From: Silanimonas sp965368785
Lineage (GTDB): Bacteria; Pseudomonadota; Gammaproteobacteria; Xanthomonadales; Xanthomonadaceae
Length of the DNA: 38,894 nt
Assembly: GCA_965368785.1 (NCBI GenBank)
Contig: CBDUOG010000012.1
Location: 1-38,894, forward strand
Direction of reading: 5' to 3'
Positions 30,948 to 38,894 of this stretch are shown in pieces. Below the pieces are notes generated by a model. The model saw nothing but the letters and a program-made list of their open reading frames with translations, was not told the origin of the DNA and searched no databases. Position 1 is the first letter of the stretch. Each line of letters begins with the position of its first letter. A program made the position numbers and the translations under genes.

Positions 30948-31787
30948 ATGCCGGCTCCGCTTGATCAGGCTCAGATCAGCGCCAACGTTCGCGTCGCGCT
31001 GCATGAAGACATTGGCGATCAGGACGTCAGTGCCGCCTTATTGCCCGATGGCCCTGGCCGGGCCCGGGTTATTTGCCGCGAGCCGGCGGTTATTGCCGGG
31101 CAGCCCTGGTTTGATGAGTGTTTCCGGCAGATCGACCCCGGCAGCGAAATCCTCTGGCGTGTGCAGGAAGGCCAGCGCGTAGATGCCGACAGCGAAATCT
31201 GCCAGATCCAATCGAGCAAACGCTGCATCGTCAGCGCCGAGCGCACCGCGCTGAACTTTCTGCAAACCCTGTCGGCCACTGCAACCGCTACGGCGCACTT
31301 GGTGGACCAATTGCGCGGCACATCAACGCGCATACTCGACACACGAAAGACCTTACCGGGTCTGCGTTATGCGCAAAAATATGCGGTTAGAGTTGGCGGC
31401 GGCAGCAATCATCGGATGGGCCTGTACGACGCCATCATGCTGAAAGAAAACCATATTTCTGCCAGTGGCTCAATCGCCGACGCGGCGCTAAAAGCTAAAC
31501 AGCGCTTCCCTGATCTGCCTTTAATCATCGAGGTGGAAACCATGGACGAGCTGCGCGAGGCACTGGACACCGCCTGCGATCGCATTCTGATTGATGAATT
31601 TTCGATCGAGCAGATGCGCGAAGCCGTGGCATTAAGCAAAGCCCGTAAACCGCTGGAAGCATCAGGCAACATCAGCGGCGATCAGCTCAAGGCAATCGCC
31701 GCTACCGGTGTCGATTTTATTTCGAGCGGATCGCTAACCAAGCACATCCGCGCAAGCGATTTCTCTTTACGAATGCTTAGCGACTAG
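30948..31787 (+). CDS. nadC: Nicotinate-nucleotide pyrophosphorylase (carboxylating)
   Basis: 279 residues. It makes nicotinate mononucleotide from quinolinate and PRPP in de novo NAD synthesis. Motifs are DTRKTLPGLRYAQKYAVRVGGG (substrate site), HRMGLYDAIMLKENHI and ASGNISGDQLKAIAATGVDFISSG. The ATG at 30948 lies 4 bp after the Trm112-like stop. Its end overlaps the end of the convergent FHA gene by 4 bp. No nadA or nadB in the window. Confidence 0.97.
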   Translation: MPAPLDQAQISANVRVALHEDIGDQDVSAALLPDGPGRARVICREPAVIAGQPWFDECFRQIDPGSEILWRVQEGQRVDADSEICQIQSSKRCIVSAERTALNFLQTLSATATATAHLVDQLRGTSTRILDTRKTLPGLRYAQKYAVRVGGGSNHRMGLYDAIMLKENHISASGSIADAALKAKQRFPDLPLIIEVETMDELREALDTACDRILIDEFSIEQMREAVALSKARKPLEASGNISGDQLKAIAATGVDFISSGSLTKHIRASDFSLRMLSD

Positions 31788-32578
31788 GCGCTCTGATTAA
31801 GGATCATCATCGCGATGACCGCGCCGGCTGCGAGGATCAGCATGACTGCGACCCAGGTACTGGTTCGGTTGCTAGAGCTCACATCATCCTTGGGCTTTTC
31901 CTCTGCCGGAGCGGGCTGCGCAAACTCAGAACCCGGCGTGACCAGAACCAGACGCATTGTATCTAAGCGCAACTCATCGCCCGGGTTTAAAAACGCCTGC
32001 TGAATTCGTTTGTTGTTGATAAACGTACCGTTCGACGAACCTAAATCCTCGACCGACAGTCCTTGCGCCGTAGGTTTCAATGAGCAATGACGCCGCGAGA
32101 CCTCTTCACTTTCAACGCGAATGTCACACTCGGATGTACGCCCGATGGTAGTCGGGCCTGTAATCGGAAACACTTTGCCAAAGAGGCTGCCGGAAACGCC
32201 ACGCAACACATATTTCGGCATGATCGTGCGAATTCGGGTGGCTCCGGTATCGCCGAACGAGGGCTCTGCCGCCGCTAGACCCGGCTTTGCGGCTTCCAGA
32301 CGAATGTAACGCGCCTGGACGTCACCAATCAGAATATTGTCGCCACTACGCAGCGCAATCAAATCGCGCACAGGGCGGCCATTGACTGCGACTGTTGAGT
32401 TTGTACCTTGCGGAATCTGCAGGTTACATCCGGCACCTACGACATGAATTTCGCAGTGATTAGCTTGTATTCCGGGACGGATAATCTGAATATCAGCTTC
32501 CGGCCCGGAACCGATCCGGTTGGCGCCTGGACTGAGCAGGGCCTGCGGATGCTCACCATTGGGGAACACTAGCTTCAT
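31784..32578 (-). CDS. Tail-anchored protein with two FHA domains
   Basis: 264 residues. An N-terminal FHA-like domain (about 1-95: RIGSGPEADI, NHCEI, VNGRP) lacks the conserved Ser before the His and is probably degenerate. A full FHA domain (about 122-215: TIGRTSECDIRV, VSRRHCSL, DLGSSNGTFIN) should bind phosphothreonine. A Pro/Glu-rich linker leads to a single C-terminal transmembrane helix (about 242-261), leaving the FHA domains in the cytoplasm. AGGAG precedes the ATG at 32578. No kinase or phosphatase gene is near; partner unknown. Confidence 0.9.
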   Translation of the reverse strand: MKLVFPNGEHPQALLSPGANRIGSGPEADIQIIRPGIQANHCEIHVVGAGCNLQIPQGTNSTVAVNGRPVRDLIALRSGDNILIGDVQARYIRLEAAKPGLAAAEPSFGDTGATRIRTIMPKYVLRGVSGSLFGKVFPITGPTTIGRTSECDIRVESEEVSRRHCSLKPTAQGLSVEDLGSSNGTFINNKRIQQAFLNPGDELRLDTMRLVLVTPGSEFAQPAPAEEKPKDDVSSSNRTSTWVAVMLILAAGAVIAMMILNQSA

Positions 32579-32691
32579 TGCGACTCCTAATATCTGGCAC
32601 TTGGCTATTCCGTTAAATCGCCCATATCTTAGACATAAATGCCTTGGCTTTAACAGCAAGAACCACCTACTTTGCCGAAAAGTTTGAACCG

Positions 32692-33000
32692 ATGCTCGAA
32701 TATACCTTTATTTTTGCGTTTATCTGCTTGATTTGGTTTTGGCTTTCCGAGCGATCCGCTGCGGAAGCGGCAGCCCAACTGGGCAAATTGTCCTGCCAGC
32801 ACGCCGGTGTCCAGTGGCTCGACCAAAACGTGCAACTCTTGCGCCGCAAGATACGCCGACGCGCAGATGGCCGCTTGAGCTGGGAGCGTACCTACACCTT
32901 TGAGTTCTCTTCCGACGGCATTAACCGGGCTCCCGGTCAATTGGTTCTGCACGGCTTAAAACTGGTCAGTTTTTACGGCCCTGATAAAACCCTGCACTAG
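32692..33000 (+). CDS. DUF3301 family membrane-anchored protein
   Basis: 102 residues. An N-terminal transmembrane helix (LEYTFIFAFICLIWFWL) is followed by a basic amphipathic segment (LRRKIRRRADGRLSWERTYTFEFSSDG). This matches the small DUF3301 proteins of gammaproteobacteria, whose function is unknown. The ATG at 32692 puts the helix at the very start; a TTG frame opening at 32644 adds no plausible sequence. Divergent from the FHA gene and convergent with sspB. Confidence 0.8.
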   Translation: MLEYTFIFAFICLIWFWLSERSAAEAAAQLGKLSCQHAGVQWLDQNVQLLRRKIRRRADGRLSWERTYTFEFSSDGINRAPGQLVLHGLKLVSFYGPDKTLH

Positions 33001-33006
33001 CCCGCT

Positions 33007-33507
33007 CTACTTGACGATATGTAAATGACTTTTGCGGCGTGGGCCTTTGTCCGGCGGATCGCTGTCATCGGGCCCATGATCCTTGCTCTCCACCAATTCC
33101 AGACTCGGCCCTTCGCTCGCACGAGACTCATCGGATGCGACTAGATCGGCCGTTCCTGCAAGGTCTGCCGGGTCTTCTTCGGGCAGAGCCATACCTTGAC
33201 CGGATTCTTGCGCGTAAATCGCCTGTACGGCCGCAACGGGAATCAGCAACGCCTCGCTCTTACCGGCGAACCGCGCACGAAATCGAATGAACTCATTGCC
33301 CAGCTCAAGGCCGGAAATCGCTCGACTGGCGATGTTCAGCACCAATTTACCATCACGCACCGCGCTGGCCGGAACCTCGACGCCGGGCTTACTGGCATCC
33401 ACCAGCAAGTAGGGTGTCATCTGGTTATCCACAATCCACTCGTACACGGCCCGTACCAAATAGGGCCGGTTTGAACTCATCAACGGCGATTTGTTGTCAT
33501 CACTCAT
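33007..33507 (-). CDS. sspB: ClpXP adaptor SspB
   Basis: 166 residues. SspB delivers ssrA-tagged proteins to ClpXP. The folded substrate-binding domain (about 10-115: RPYLVRAVYEWIVDNQMTPYLLVDA, IRFRARFAGK) is followed by an acidic flexible linker and a short C-terminal hydrophobic ClpX-binding tail (HLHIVK). The start overlaps the sspA stop by 8 bp. Confidence 0.95.
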   Translation of the reverse strand: MSDDNKSPLMSSNRPYLVRAVYEWIVDNQMTPYLLVDASKPGVEVPASAVRDGKLVLNIASRAISGLELGNEFIRFRARFAGKSEALLIPVAAVQAIYAQESGQGMALPEEDPADLAGTADLVASDESRASEGPSLELVESKDHGPDDSDPPDKGPRRKSHLHIVK

Positions 33508-34138
33508 AACTCGAATCGCGTAACGCCTTTTCTTCAGGAGTCATGCTGCGCACGTAAGCAGGATTGCGGAAAATGCGCATGCCGTAATCTTCCACCGGCT
33601 TAGCTTCTGCGGGCAGGGAAATACCCAGCGAAGGCAAACGCCAAATAATCGGTGCCAGGGCACAATCGGCAAGACTCATCTCAGGATTTAAAAAGAACTT
33701 GGCGACTTTAAATAGCGGCAGCGAAGCCAACACCAATTCACGCAAATGCTTACGCGCGGCCTCTACCTGAGTTTTTGAGCCATGCTGAATCGCCTGCACA
33801 TGCGGCACCCACTCATGCTCCAAACGCAGCATTGCCAGTCGCAGTCGCGCTCGCGACAACGGGTCAATCGGCATGAGCGGCGGATGCGGGTAACGCTCAT
33901 CCAGATATTCGGTTACCACCGATGCCGAGTACAGCACCAGATCGCGCTCAACCAAAGTGGGAACCGAATGATAAGGATTCAAATCAATCAGATCTTCCGG
34001 CGGATTACTCGGGTCGACATAAACCATTTCAAACGTCACCGCCTTGGCCGCTAAGACCAGACGAACCCGATGACACAGCACACAATCACGCGCAGAAAAC
34101 AACGTTAACGCGTTACGCACTCGAGTACTCGCAGCCAT
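33500..34138 (-). CDS. sspA: Stringent starvation protein A (SspA)
   Basis: 212 residues with a glutathione-S-transferase fold: thioredoxin-like N domain (LFSARDCVLCHRVRLVLAAK, NPYHSVPTLVERD) and helical C domain. SspA binds RNA polymerase and adjusts transcription in stationary phase and stress. GAGGAAGAATGA precedes the ATG. Coupled to sspB and downstream of petABC, a conserved arrangement in many beta- and gammaproteobacteria. Confidence 0.95.
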   Translation of the reverse strand: MAASTRVRNALTLFSARDCVLCHRVRLVLAAKAVTFEMVYVDPSNPPEDLIDLNPYHSVPTLVERDLVLYSASVVTEYLDERYPHPPLMPIDPLSRARLRLAMLRLEHEWVPHVQAIQHGSKTQVEAARKHLRELVLASLPLFKVAKFFLNPEMSLADCALAPIIWRLPSLGISLPAEAKPVEDYGMRIFRNPAYVRSMTPEEKALRDSSYE

Positions 34139-34265
34139 TCATTCTTCCTCTTGAATTCGTAAAAGTCGATCCTTCCGACCTTCCCCCTTTACCCTGCCCG
34201 AAACCGGGGTAAAACCGCAAGGGGCAAAAGCGCCTAAAACAGCAATTTCACTGCTTAAAAACGAC

Positions 34266-34287
34266 AAAGCCCCGAAAACGGGGCCTT
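34266..34287 (-). terminator. Terminator after petC
   Basis: On the minus strand AAGGCCCCG-TTTT-CGGGGCTTT is followed by GTCGTTTTT, 20 bp after the petC stop codon. It separates petABC from sspAB. Confidence 0.75.
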
Positions 34288-34307
34288 GCTGTGTGCAAAA
34301 AACCAAA

Positions 34308-35033
34308 TTAGTGCACATCTCTCCAGTATTCAGCTTTCAACAGCCACGCCAGAAGCGTGAGGAAAGCCAGGAACAAAATGACCCAAACACCCAGGCTGGT
34401 GCGCTGCAAAGCGGCCGGCTCACCGACATAGGTCAAAAAGGCGGTCAGATCACGCACAGCGCGATCGTACTCTTCCACGCTCATGCTGCCCGGCGAGATC
34501 AATTCAAGGTGGGTCGCCTTACCGTCTTTATCGAACTCAGTAGCACGTTGAATGCCCTGCATTTCCCACAGCACGTTCGGCATGCTGGTGTTGGCCAGCA
34601 TCTTGTTGTTCCAACCCGATGGGCGCGATTCGTCAACGTAAAACTCGTGCAAGAAGGTGTACAACCAATTCGGGCCGCCCGGCTTGGCGCGTGCAATCAA
34701 AGACAAATCCGGTGGCGCTTTACCCAACCATGCTTCGCCTTGCGCTTTATCCATTCCGAAGGTCATGGTGTCGCCGAACTTGGCGTTGCCGCGCAGCAAG
34801 TATTGCTCAACGTCCTCCTGACTCAGACCGAGGTCTTCGGCCATCCGCGAGTAGCGTTGAAACTTAAGCGAATGACAACCTGAGCAGTAGCTCATGAACA
34901 AGCCAGCACCGCGCTGCATTGCTGCTTTGTCGTCGAGATCTACGTTAGCCGCACGCATTTCACCGCCGCCGCTAGCGAAGGCCAGGACTGGTGCAAACAA
35001 CAACGCAAGAAAGGAAAATCGAAACTTAGTCAT
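34308..35033 (-). CDS. petC: Ubiquinol-cytochrome c reductase, cytochrome c1
   Basis: 241 residues. Signal peptide 1-21, haem-binding CSGCH (50-54), a NTSMPNVLWE segment near the sixth-ligand Met, and one C-terminal membrane anchor (about 214-232, VWVILFLAFLTLLAWLL). It carries electrons from the Rieske centre to soluble or membrane cytochrome c on the periplasmic side. The ATG at 35033 overlaps petB by 8 bp; a GTG two codons upstream is possible. Last gene of petABC. Confidence 0.97.
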   Translation of the reverse strand: MTKFRFSFLALLFAPVLAFASGGGEMRAANVDLDDKAAMQRGAGLFMSYCSGCHSLKFQRYSRMAEDLGLSQEDVEQYLLRGNAKFGDTMTFGMDKAQGEAWLGKAPPDLSLIARAKPGGPNWLYTFLHEFYVDESRPSGWNNKMLANTSMPNVLWEMQGIQRATEFDKDGKATHLELISPGSMSVEEYDRAVRDLTAFLTYVGEPAALQRTSLGVWVILFLAFLTLLAWLLKAEYWRDVH

Positions 35034-36267
35034 GCGCACTCACCCGTTCCGGCACCGGCTTGGTCTTATCCATCGCGGACCAAATCGGCATCGTTATGAA
35101 GAAAAGGAAATAGAACAATGTGAACCCTCGTGCAAACCAGGTCTGCGTCGTCGAACCAGCTTGCAGACCCAACCAGGCCAGGCTCACGAAGCTGATCACG
35201 AACACGGTGATCATAAACTTGCTGATCGGGCCACGATAGCGCAACGCTTTTACCTTGCAGCGATCCAGCCACGGCAGCAGGAACAGAATCAACACCGCAC
35301 CGCCCATCACCACCACGCCGAGGAACTTATCCGGAACCGCGCGCAACATGGCGTAGTACGGAGTGAAGTACCACACCGGCTTAATGTGCTCCGGGGTGAC
35401 CATCGGATTGGCTTCGATGAAGTTATCGTATTCCAGGAACAGGTCACCGAAGGTCGGCGCGAAGAACAAAATAAACGCGGCGATGACCAGAAAGAAACAG
35501 GCACCGAAGAGGTCTTTAACGGTGTAATACGGATGGAACGGGATGCCATCAAGCGGCTTGCCCTTTTCATCTTTTTTCTTTTTGATATCGATGCCTTCCG
35601 GGTTATTTGAACCCACCTCATGCAGGGCGCCCAGATGCAGCACGACCAACAGCAGGATCACCAACGGCATTGCAATGACATGCAACGCGAAGAAGCGATT
35701 CAAGGTGGCGTCAGCAACTAAATAATCGCCGCGGATCCACTCGGTCAGTTCAGTACCCACAACCGGCACGGCGCCGAACAGGTTAATAATCACCTGCGCT
35801 CCGTGGTAGCTCATCTGGCCCCATGGCAACACATAACCCATAAACGCTTCGGCCATTAGCACCAGGAAGATCAAGGTACCAATCACCCAGACCAGTTCGC
35901 GCGGCTTCTGGTAGGAGCCGTACAACATGGCACGGAACATGTGCAGGTAAACCACGACGAAGAACAGCGATGCACCGGTGGAGTGCATGTAACGGATCAC
36001 ATATCCGAACTGCACGTCACGCATAATGTATTCAACCGAAGCAAAGGCCTCTGCCTCGCTGGGCTTGTAATGCATGGTCAGGAAAATGCCGGTAACGATC
36101 TGGTTCACCAGAACCAGCATCGCTAAGGACCCAAAGTAGTACCAGACGTTGAAGTTTTTCGGCGCGTAATACTCCGACATATGTTTCTTATATGCCGGCA
36201 CAAAACCCGGAGCCCGTTCGGTGAACCAGCCCCACACGCCATCAATTGCACGATTAATCGGATTCAT
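35026..36267 (-). CDS. petB: Ubiquinol-cytochrome c reductase, cytochrome b
   Basis: 413 residues with about eight transmembrane helices. The haem b ligands are His pairs in helices B and D (YMHSTGASLFFVVVYLHMF and FALHVIAMPLVILLLVVLHLG). The Qo-site motif is PVWY, seen in many beta- and gammaproteobacteria, in place of PEWY. It is full length with both N- and C-terminal halves in one chain. The start overlaps the petA stop by one base. Confidence 0.98.
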   Translation of the reverse strand: MNPINRAIDGVWGWFTERAPGFVPAYKKHMSEYYAPKNFNVWYYFGSLAMLVLVNQIVTGIFLTMHYKPSEAEAFASVEYIMRDVQFGYVIRYMHSTGASLFFVVVYLHMFRAMLYGSYQKPRELVWVIGTLIFLVLMAEAFMGYVLPWGQMSYHGAQVIINLFGAVPVVGTELTEWIRGDYLVADATLNRFFALHVIAMPLVILLLVVLHLGALHEVGSNNPEGIDIKKKKDEKGKPLDGIPFHPYYTVKDLFGACFFLVIAAFILFFAPTFGDLFLEYDNFIEANPMVTPEHIKPVWYFTPYYAMLRAVPDKFLGVVVMGGAVLILFLLPWLDRCKVKALRYRGPISKFMITVFVISFVSLAWLGLQAGSTTQTWFARGFTLFYFLFFITMPIWSAMDKTKPVPERVSAHD

Positions 36268-36884
36268 CAGGCGGCTCCCTCAGGCGCAACGCCCAGTTGA
36301 ACAAGGTCTTCAGTCAAAAACTGATACGGCGGAACCTTTAGGTTTGACGGCGCAGGTGAGCCCTCGAATACGCGGCCGGCCAAATCGAAACGTGAGTTAT
36401 GGCAGGGGCAGTAAAAGCCACCCGGCCATTTCGAGTCGAAGGGTTGCGGCGAAATCTGCGGCACATGCAACGGGATGCAGCCCAGGTGGGTGCAAAAAGC
36501 AACCAGAACGGCAATTTCCGGGCGATCCTTCAAGGTGCGCGTAGCATTCTTGGCAAATACCGGAGTTTGATCGGCATTTTCCGAATTGGCATCTTTCAGA
36601 CGATCAAGATTCTCCTTCTTGCTCAACTCGGCCATCTGCGCATCGTTGCGTTTGAACACAAAGATCGGCTGACCGCGCCACTTGGTCGTAATTTTCGCGC
36701 CCGGCTGTTGATCAATCTTAGAAATATCTAATTCGACCGGAGCACCCGACGATTGCGCCTTGGCGCTGGGCTGCCAGCTTTTCATAAAGGCATAACCGGC
36801 AAAACCCGCACCGATTGCACCGACTGTTGCGGTGGTGTTCGTCAGGAAACGACGACGCCCCTCATTTACCTCTTCGTTGGCCAT
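36267..36884 (-). CDS. petA: Ubiquinol-cytochrome c reductase, Rieske iron-sulfur subunit
   Basis: 205 residues. An N-terminal RRRFLTN twin-arginine-type signal/anchor helix (10-40) is followed by the Rieske domain with CTHLGC (131-136) and CPCHNS (159-164), which bind the [2Fe-2S] cluster by two Cys and two His and form a disulfide with the remaining Cys pair. The ATG at 36884 (MANEEV) was preferred to an upstream extension. First gene of petABC. Confidence 0.97.
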   Translation of the reverse strand: MANEEVNEGRRRFLTNTTATVGAIGAGFAGYAFMKSWQPSAKAQSSGAPVELDISKIDQQPGAKITTKWRGQPIFVFKRNDAQMAELSKKENLDRLKDANSENADQTPVFAKNATRTLKDRPEIAVLVAFCTHLGCIPLHVPQISPQPFDSKWPGGFYCPCHNSRFDLAGRVFEGSPAPSNLKVPPYQFLTEDLVQLGVAPEGAA

Positions 36885-36974
36885 CCGGCACTCCGAAACT
36901 CGCTGATGTGAAGACAAACTCAGTAATCATCGGTATCCCGAGACGCAGATCCAAAGATTCTGAAAAGACGCGCA

Positions 36975-37004
36975 ATTGTAGCGGAATGAAATGAGTTGCG
37001 ACAA
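36975..37004 (-). promoter_or_regulatory. Predicted promoter for petABC
   Basis: TTGTCG (37004-36999), an 18-bp spacer and TACAAT (36980-36975) lie on the minus strand about 90 bp before petA. The -35 match is weak. Confidence 0.45.
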
Positions 37005-37023
37005 CGCTAAGCCATATTTCGCT

Positions 37024-37887
37024 CTATCGAACGGCCAGGGCAGCCTGCGATGCGCGGTAGCGTTGAGCCAAAATAGTTACCCGTTCGACGTAACGCTGAG
37101 TCTCCGGGTATGGCGGTACGCCCTTGTAGCGATCGACTGCACCCTCACCCGCATTGTAAGCAGCAGCCGCCAGGGTCGTATCGTCATTGAAGCGGCGCAG
37201 CAGCCAACTCAAATAGCGCGTTCCACCACGAATATTCTGAGCGGCATCAAATACATCGCTCACGCTGAAGCGTTCCGCGGTTGCCGGAATTAACTGCATC
37301 AGACCCTGCGCGCCCTTATTGGACACGGCGTTGGGCCGAAACGCCGACTCGGCATGAATAATAGCCCGGACCAAGGCCCGATCCACGCCGAACTCGCGCG
37401 CCGCAGCATCAACCTCGTGGGCATAGGCGGTGTGGTTAAGCCTGACCGTACTGAAATCCACGCCAGGTAACGCCGCACAGGCATAGCAGGCCTCCACATA
37501 GCTAAAGACGGTTTGCACCGGCGCGCTGACATTTTGTGGCTTGATATTGGTGTACTGGGTGACCCCATCTCGCTCATATTTATAGATCGCGCCGCGACTG
37601 ATGACCGTGCCGGCTCCCGCTGCGGGCGCGTTGAGGCTTTGTCCCGGACCGGCGCTGCGAAACTCAACCCGCTTTGCGGCCGAACTGTTCGCCGGCTGTG
37701 CGGCGGCCGCAGGCTGGCTGACCGCGGGCGAATCGTATCGGGCGGCGACTTTGCAATCGGCCCCTTTCACTTTTTCGGCGGATATATGCGAAACACCATC
37801 GCTGCCCACACAGCGATACAGGGTGCCTGCCTGCAGCCAGGAAGCAGCAAACAGTAGTGGTAGACACCATATTAGAGCGCGTTTCAT
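37024..37887 (-). CDS. Periplasmic lytic transglycosylase (SLT domain)
   Basis: 287 residues. Signal peptide 1-20 (CLPLLFAASWLQA). Two short DUF4124-like segments (GTLYRCVGSDGVSHIS and IYKYERDGVTQYTNI) are separated by an Ala/Pro-rich linker. A C-terminal SLT domain (about 155-275) has catalytic Glu180 in HAESAFRPNAVSNKGAQGLMQLIP and AAYNAGEGAVDRY. It cleaves peptidoglycan to 1,6-anhydromuramic products. No secretion-system gene is next to it, so it may be a housekeeping enzyme. Divergent from miaB. Confidence 0.93.
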   Translation of the reverse strand: MKRALIWCLPLLFAASWLQAGTLYRCVGSDGVSHISAEKVKGADCKVAARYDSPAVSQPAAAAQPANSSAAKRVEFRSAGPGQSLNAPAAGAGTVISRGAIYKYERDGVTQYTNIKPQNVSAPVQTVFSYVEACYACAALPGVDFSTVRLNHTAYAHEVDAAAREFGVDRALVRAIIHAESAFRPNAVSNKGAQGLMQLIPATAERFSVSDVFDAAQNIRGGTRYLSWLLRRFNDDTTLAAAAYNAGEGAVDRYKGVPPYPETQRYVERVTILAQRYRASQAALAVR

Positions 37888-38014
37888 TGCTGCAGTTTCC
37901 CTAATTGGGCGACAAAATCAAGCTTTCCGAGTACTTACGGCGGTTTTTTGATAGCTCGCTGTAGCGTTCGGGCGTACAATAATCGCCCACTCACCGGTAC
38001 GGAATAAGCACCGC

Positions 38015-38894
38015 ATGCCCGGCAAATTATTTATTAAAACGCACGGCTGTCAGATGAACGAGTACGACTCGGACAAGATGGCTGATGTATTGGCGGCCGA
38101 ATATGGCCTGAGCTTGACCGACAACGAGGCCGAAGCCGACGTTATTCTGGTCAACACCTGCTCCATTCGCGAAAAAGCCCAGGAGAAGGTGTTTTCGCAG
38201 CTGGGTCGCTGGAAAAAGCTTAAGAAAATCAACGACAAGGTCATTATCGGCGTGGGCGGCTGTGTTGCCTCGCAGGAAGGCGAGGCGATCCTGAAGCGCG
38301 CGCCCTACGTGGACCTGGTATTCGGACCGCAGACCCTGCATCGCCTGCCGGCGATGATTGAAGCCAAACGCAGCACAGGTCAGTCGCAGGTTGATATCAG
38401 CTTTCCGGAAATCGAAAAATTCGATCGCCTGCCCGAGCCGCGTGCCGAAGGCCCGAGCGCGTTTGTGTCGATCATGGAAGGCTGCAGCAAATACTGCACA
38501 TTCTGCGTGGTGCCCTACACCCGCGGCGAAGAAGTCAGCCGACCTTTTGAAGATGTCCTGCTCGAAGTGGCAAAGCTCGCTGAGCAAGGCGTTAAAGAAG
38601 TGAATTTGCTCGGACAGAATGTTAACGCCTATCGCTATGAGCTCGAAGATGGTTCTGTTGCCGACCTCGCGCTGTTGATTCGTGCGGTAGCCGAGATCCC
38701 CGGCATCGGTCGAATCCGCTACACCACCTCGCATCCGGTTGAATTCTCCGACTCACTGATCGAGGCGCACCGCGATGTCGATAAGCTGGCCTCGTATCTG
38801 CACTTACCGGTGCAGTCGGGCTCGGATCGCATCCTCTCAGCCATGAAACGCGGCCACACCGCGCTGGAATACAAAGCGAAAATTCGTAAATTGC
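38015..38894 (+). CDS. miaB: tRNA-2-methylthio-N6-dimethylallyladenosine synthase (3' truncated by window)
   Basis: The open frame starts at ATG 38015 and runs off the window after about 293 codons; the family is about 440-480 residues, so the radical-SAM end and the TRAM domain are missing here. Seen are the UPF0004 domain start (KLFIKTHGCQMNEYDSDKM), CSIREKAQEKVFSQLG and GGCVASQEG with the auxiliary-cluster Cys, the radical-SAM CxxxCxxC (CSKYCTFC), PYTRGEEVSRP and LLGQNVNAYR. It methylthiolates A37 of tRNAs. Open frames on the opposite strand are shadows. Confidence 0.97.
   Translation, partial: MPGKLFIKTHGCQMNEYDSDKMADVLAAEYGLSLTDNEAEADVILVNTCSIREKAQEKVFSQLGRWKKLKKINDKVIIGVGGCVASQEGEAILKRAPYVDLVFGPQTLHRLPAMIEAKRSTGQSQVDISFPEIEKFDRLPEPRAEGPSAFVSIMEGCSKYCTFCVVPYTRGEEVSRPFEDVLLEVAKLAEQGVKEVNLLGQNVNAYRYELEDGSVADLALLIRAVAEIPGIGRIRYTTSHPVEFSDSLIEAHRDVDKLASYLHLPVQSGSDRILSAMKRGHTALEYKAKIRKL

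Noticed and set aside
38027..38734. 235-codon frame on the minus strand
   Set aside because: It is antisense to miaB, whose plus-strand frame carries all family motifs, including CxxxCxxC.
1..38894. Insertion sequences, prophage genes or toxin-antitoxin pairs
   Set aside because: No transposase, integrase, phage or toxin motifs were found in any frame; the repeats present are short and non-coding.

Overview
The window is a stretch of gammaproteobacterial chromosome, most likely from the Xanthomonadales (Xanthomonadaceae/Rhodanobacteraceae). The clues are gene order and family types. They include the translation block thrS-infC-rpmI-rplT-pheS-pheT-ihfA-merR-tRNA-Pro; the block uvrB / fimT-like gene / tRNA-Asn / pilE-pilY1-pilX-pilW-pilV-fimT; a long Trm112-like protein without a CPxC knuckle; an Oar-like TonB receptor; and petABC followed by sspAB. 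The genus cannot be named from sequence alone.

Layout. (1) 1-1422: an accessory patch beyond a tRNA-Pro gene. It holds one AT-richer orphan gene that looks like an integron gene cassette, REP-like palindromes, a structured dispersed element (copy A) and a 92-bp tandem repeat. (2) 1423-8960, minus strand: the thrS to merR translation operon ending in tRNA-Pro, with an ATC start for infC, an internal promoter and hairpin leader before rpmI, and a terminator-like hairpin before pheS. (3) 8961-10502: about 1.5 kb without a convincing gene apart from a possible thrS leader peptide. It is full of REP-like palindromes and carries structured element copy B and a truncated copy C. (4) 10503-20543: tRNA-Val and uvrB, an orphan FimT-like pseudopilin, tRNA-Asn, and the minor-pilin/PilY1 operon of a type IV pilus. 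(5) 20660-32578: ppnN, an Oar-like outer-membrane receptor, a MarC-family membrane protein with an SDR, grxD, sodB, an ABC ATPase, purEK, a Trm112-like protein with nadC, and a tail-anchored double-FHA protein. (6) 32692-38894: a DUF3301 protein, sspAB, the cytochrome bc1 operon petABC, a lytic transglycosylase, and the 5' part of miaB, which runs off the window.

How genes work together. The first block makes and charges components of the translation machinery. The pilus block makes the minor-pilin tip complex and PilY1 adhesin, with a separate FimT whose C terminus carries a GRxR motif linked to DNA uptake in the FimT family. PetABC forms complex III. SodB and GrxD deal with oxidative stress and Fe-S supply. 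PurE and PurK catalyse consecutive steps of purine synthesis.

The most interesting observation is the intergenic element present at 693-916 and 10017-10238. Between the two copies at least two small stems differ by compensatory base changes (CAC/GTG versus CCC/GGG, and GGC/GCC versus GGG/CCC), so it is probably selected for, or mobilised through, a folded RNA or single-stranded DNA form.
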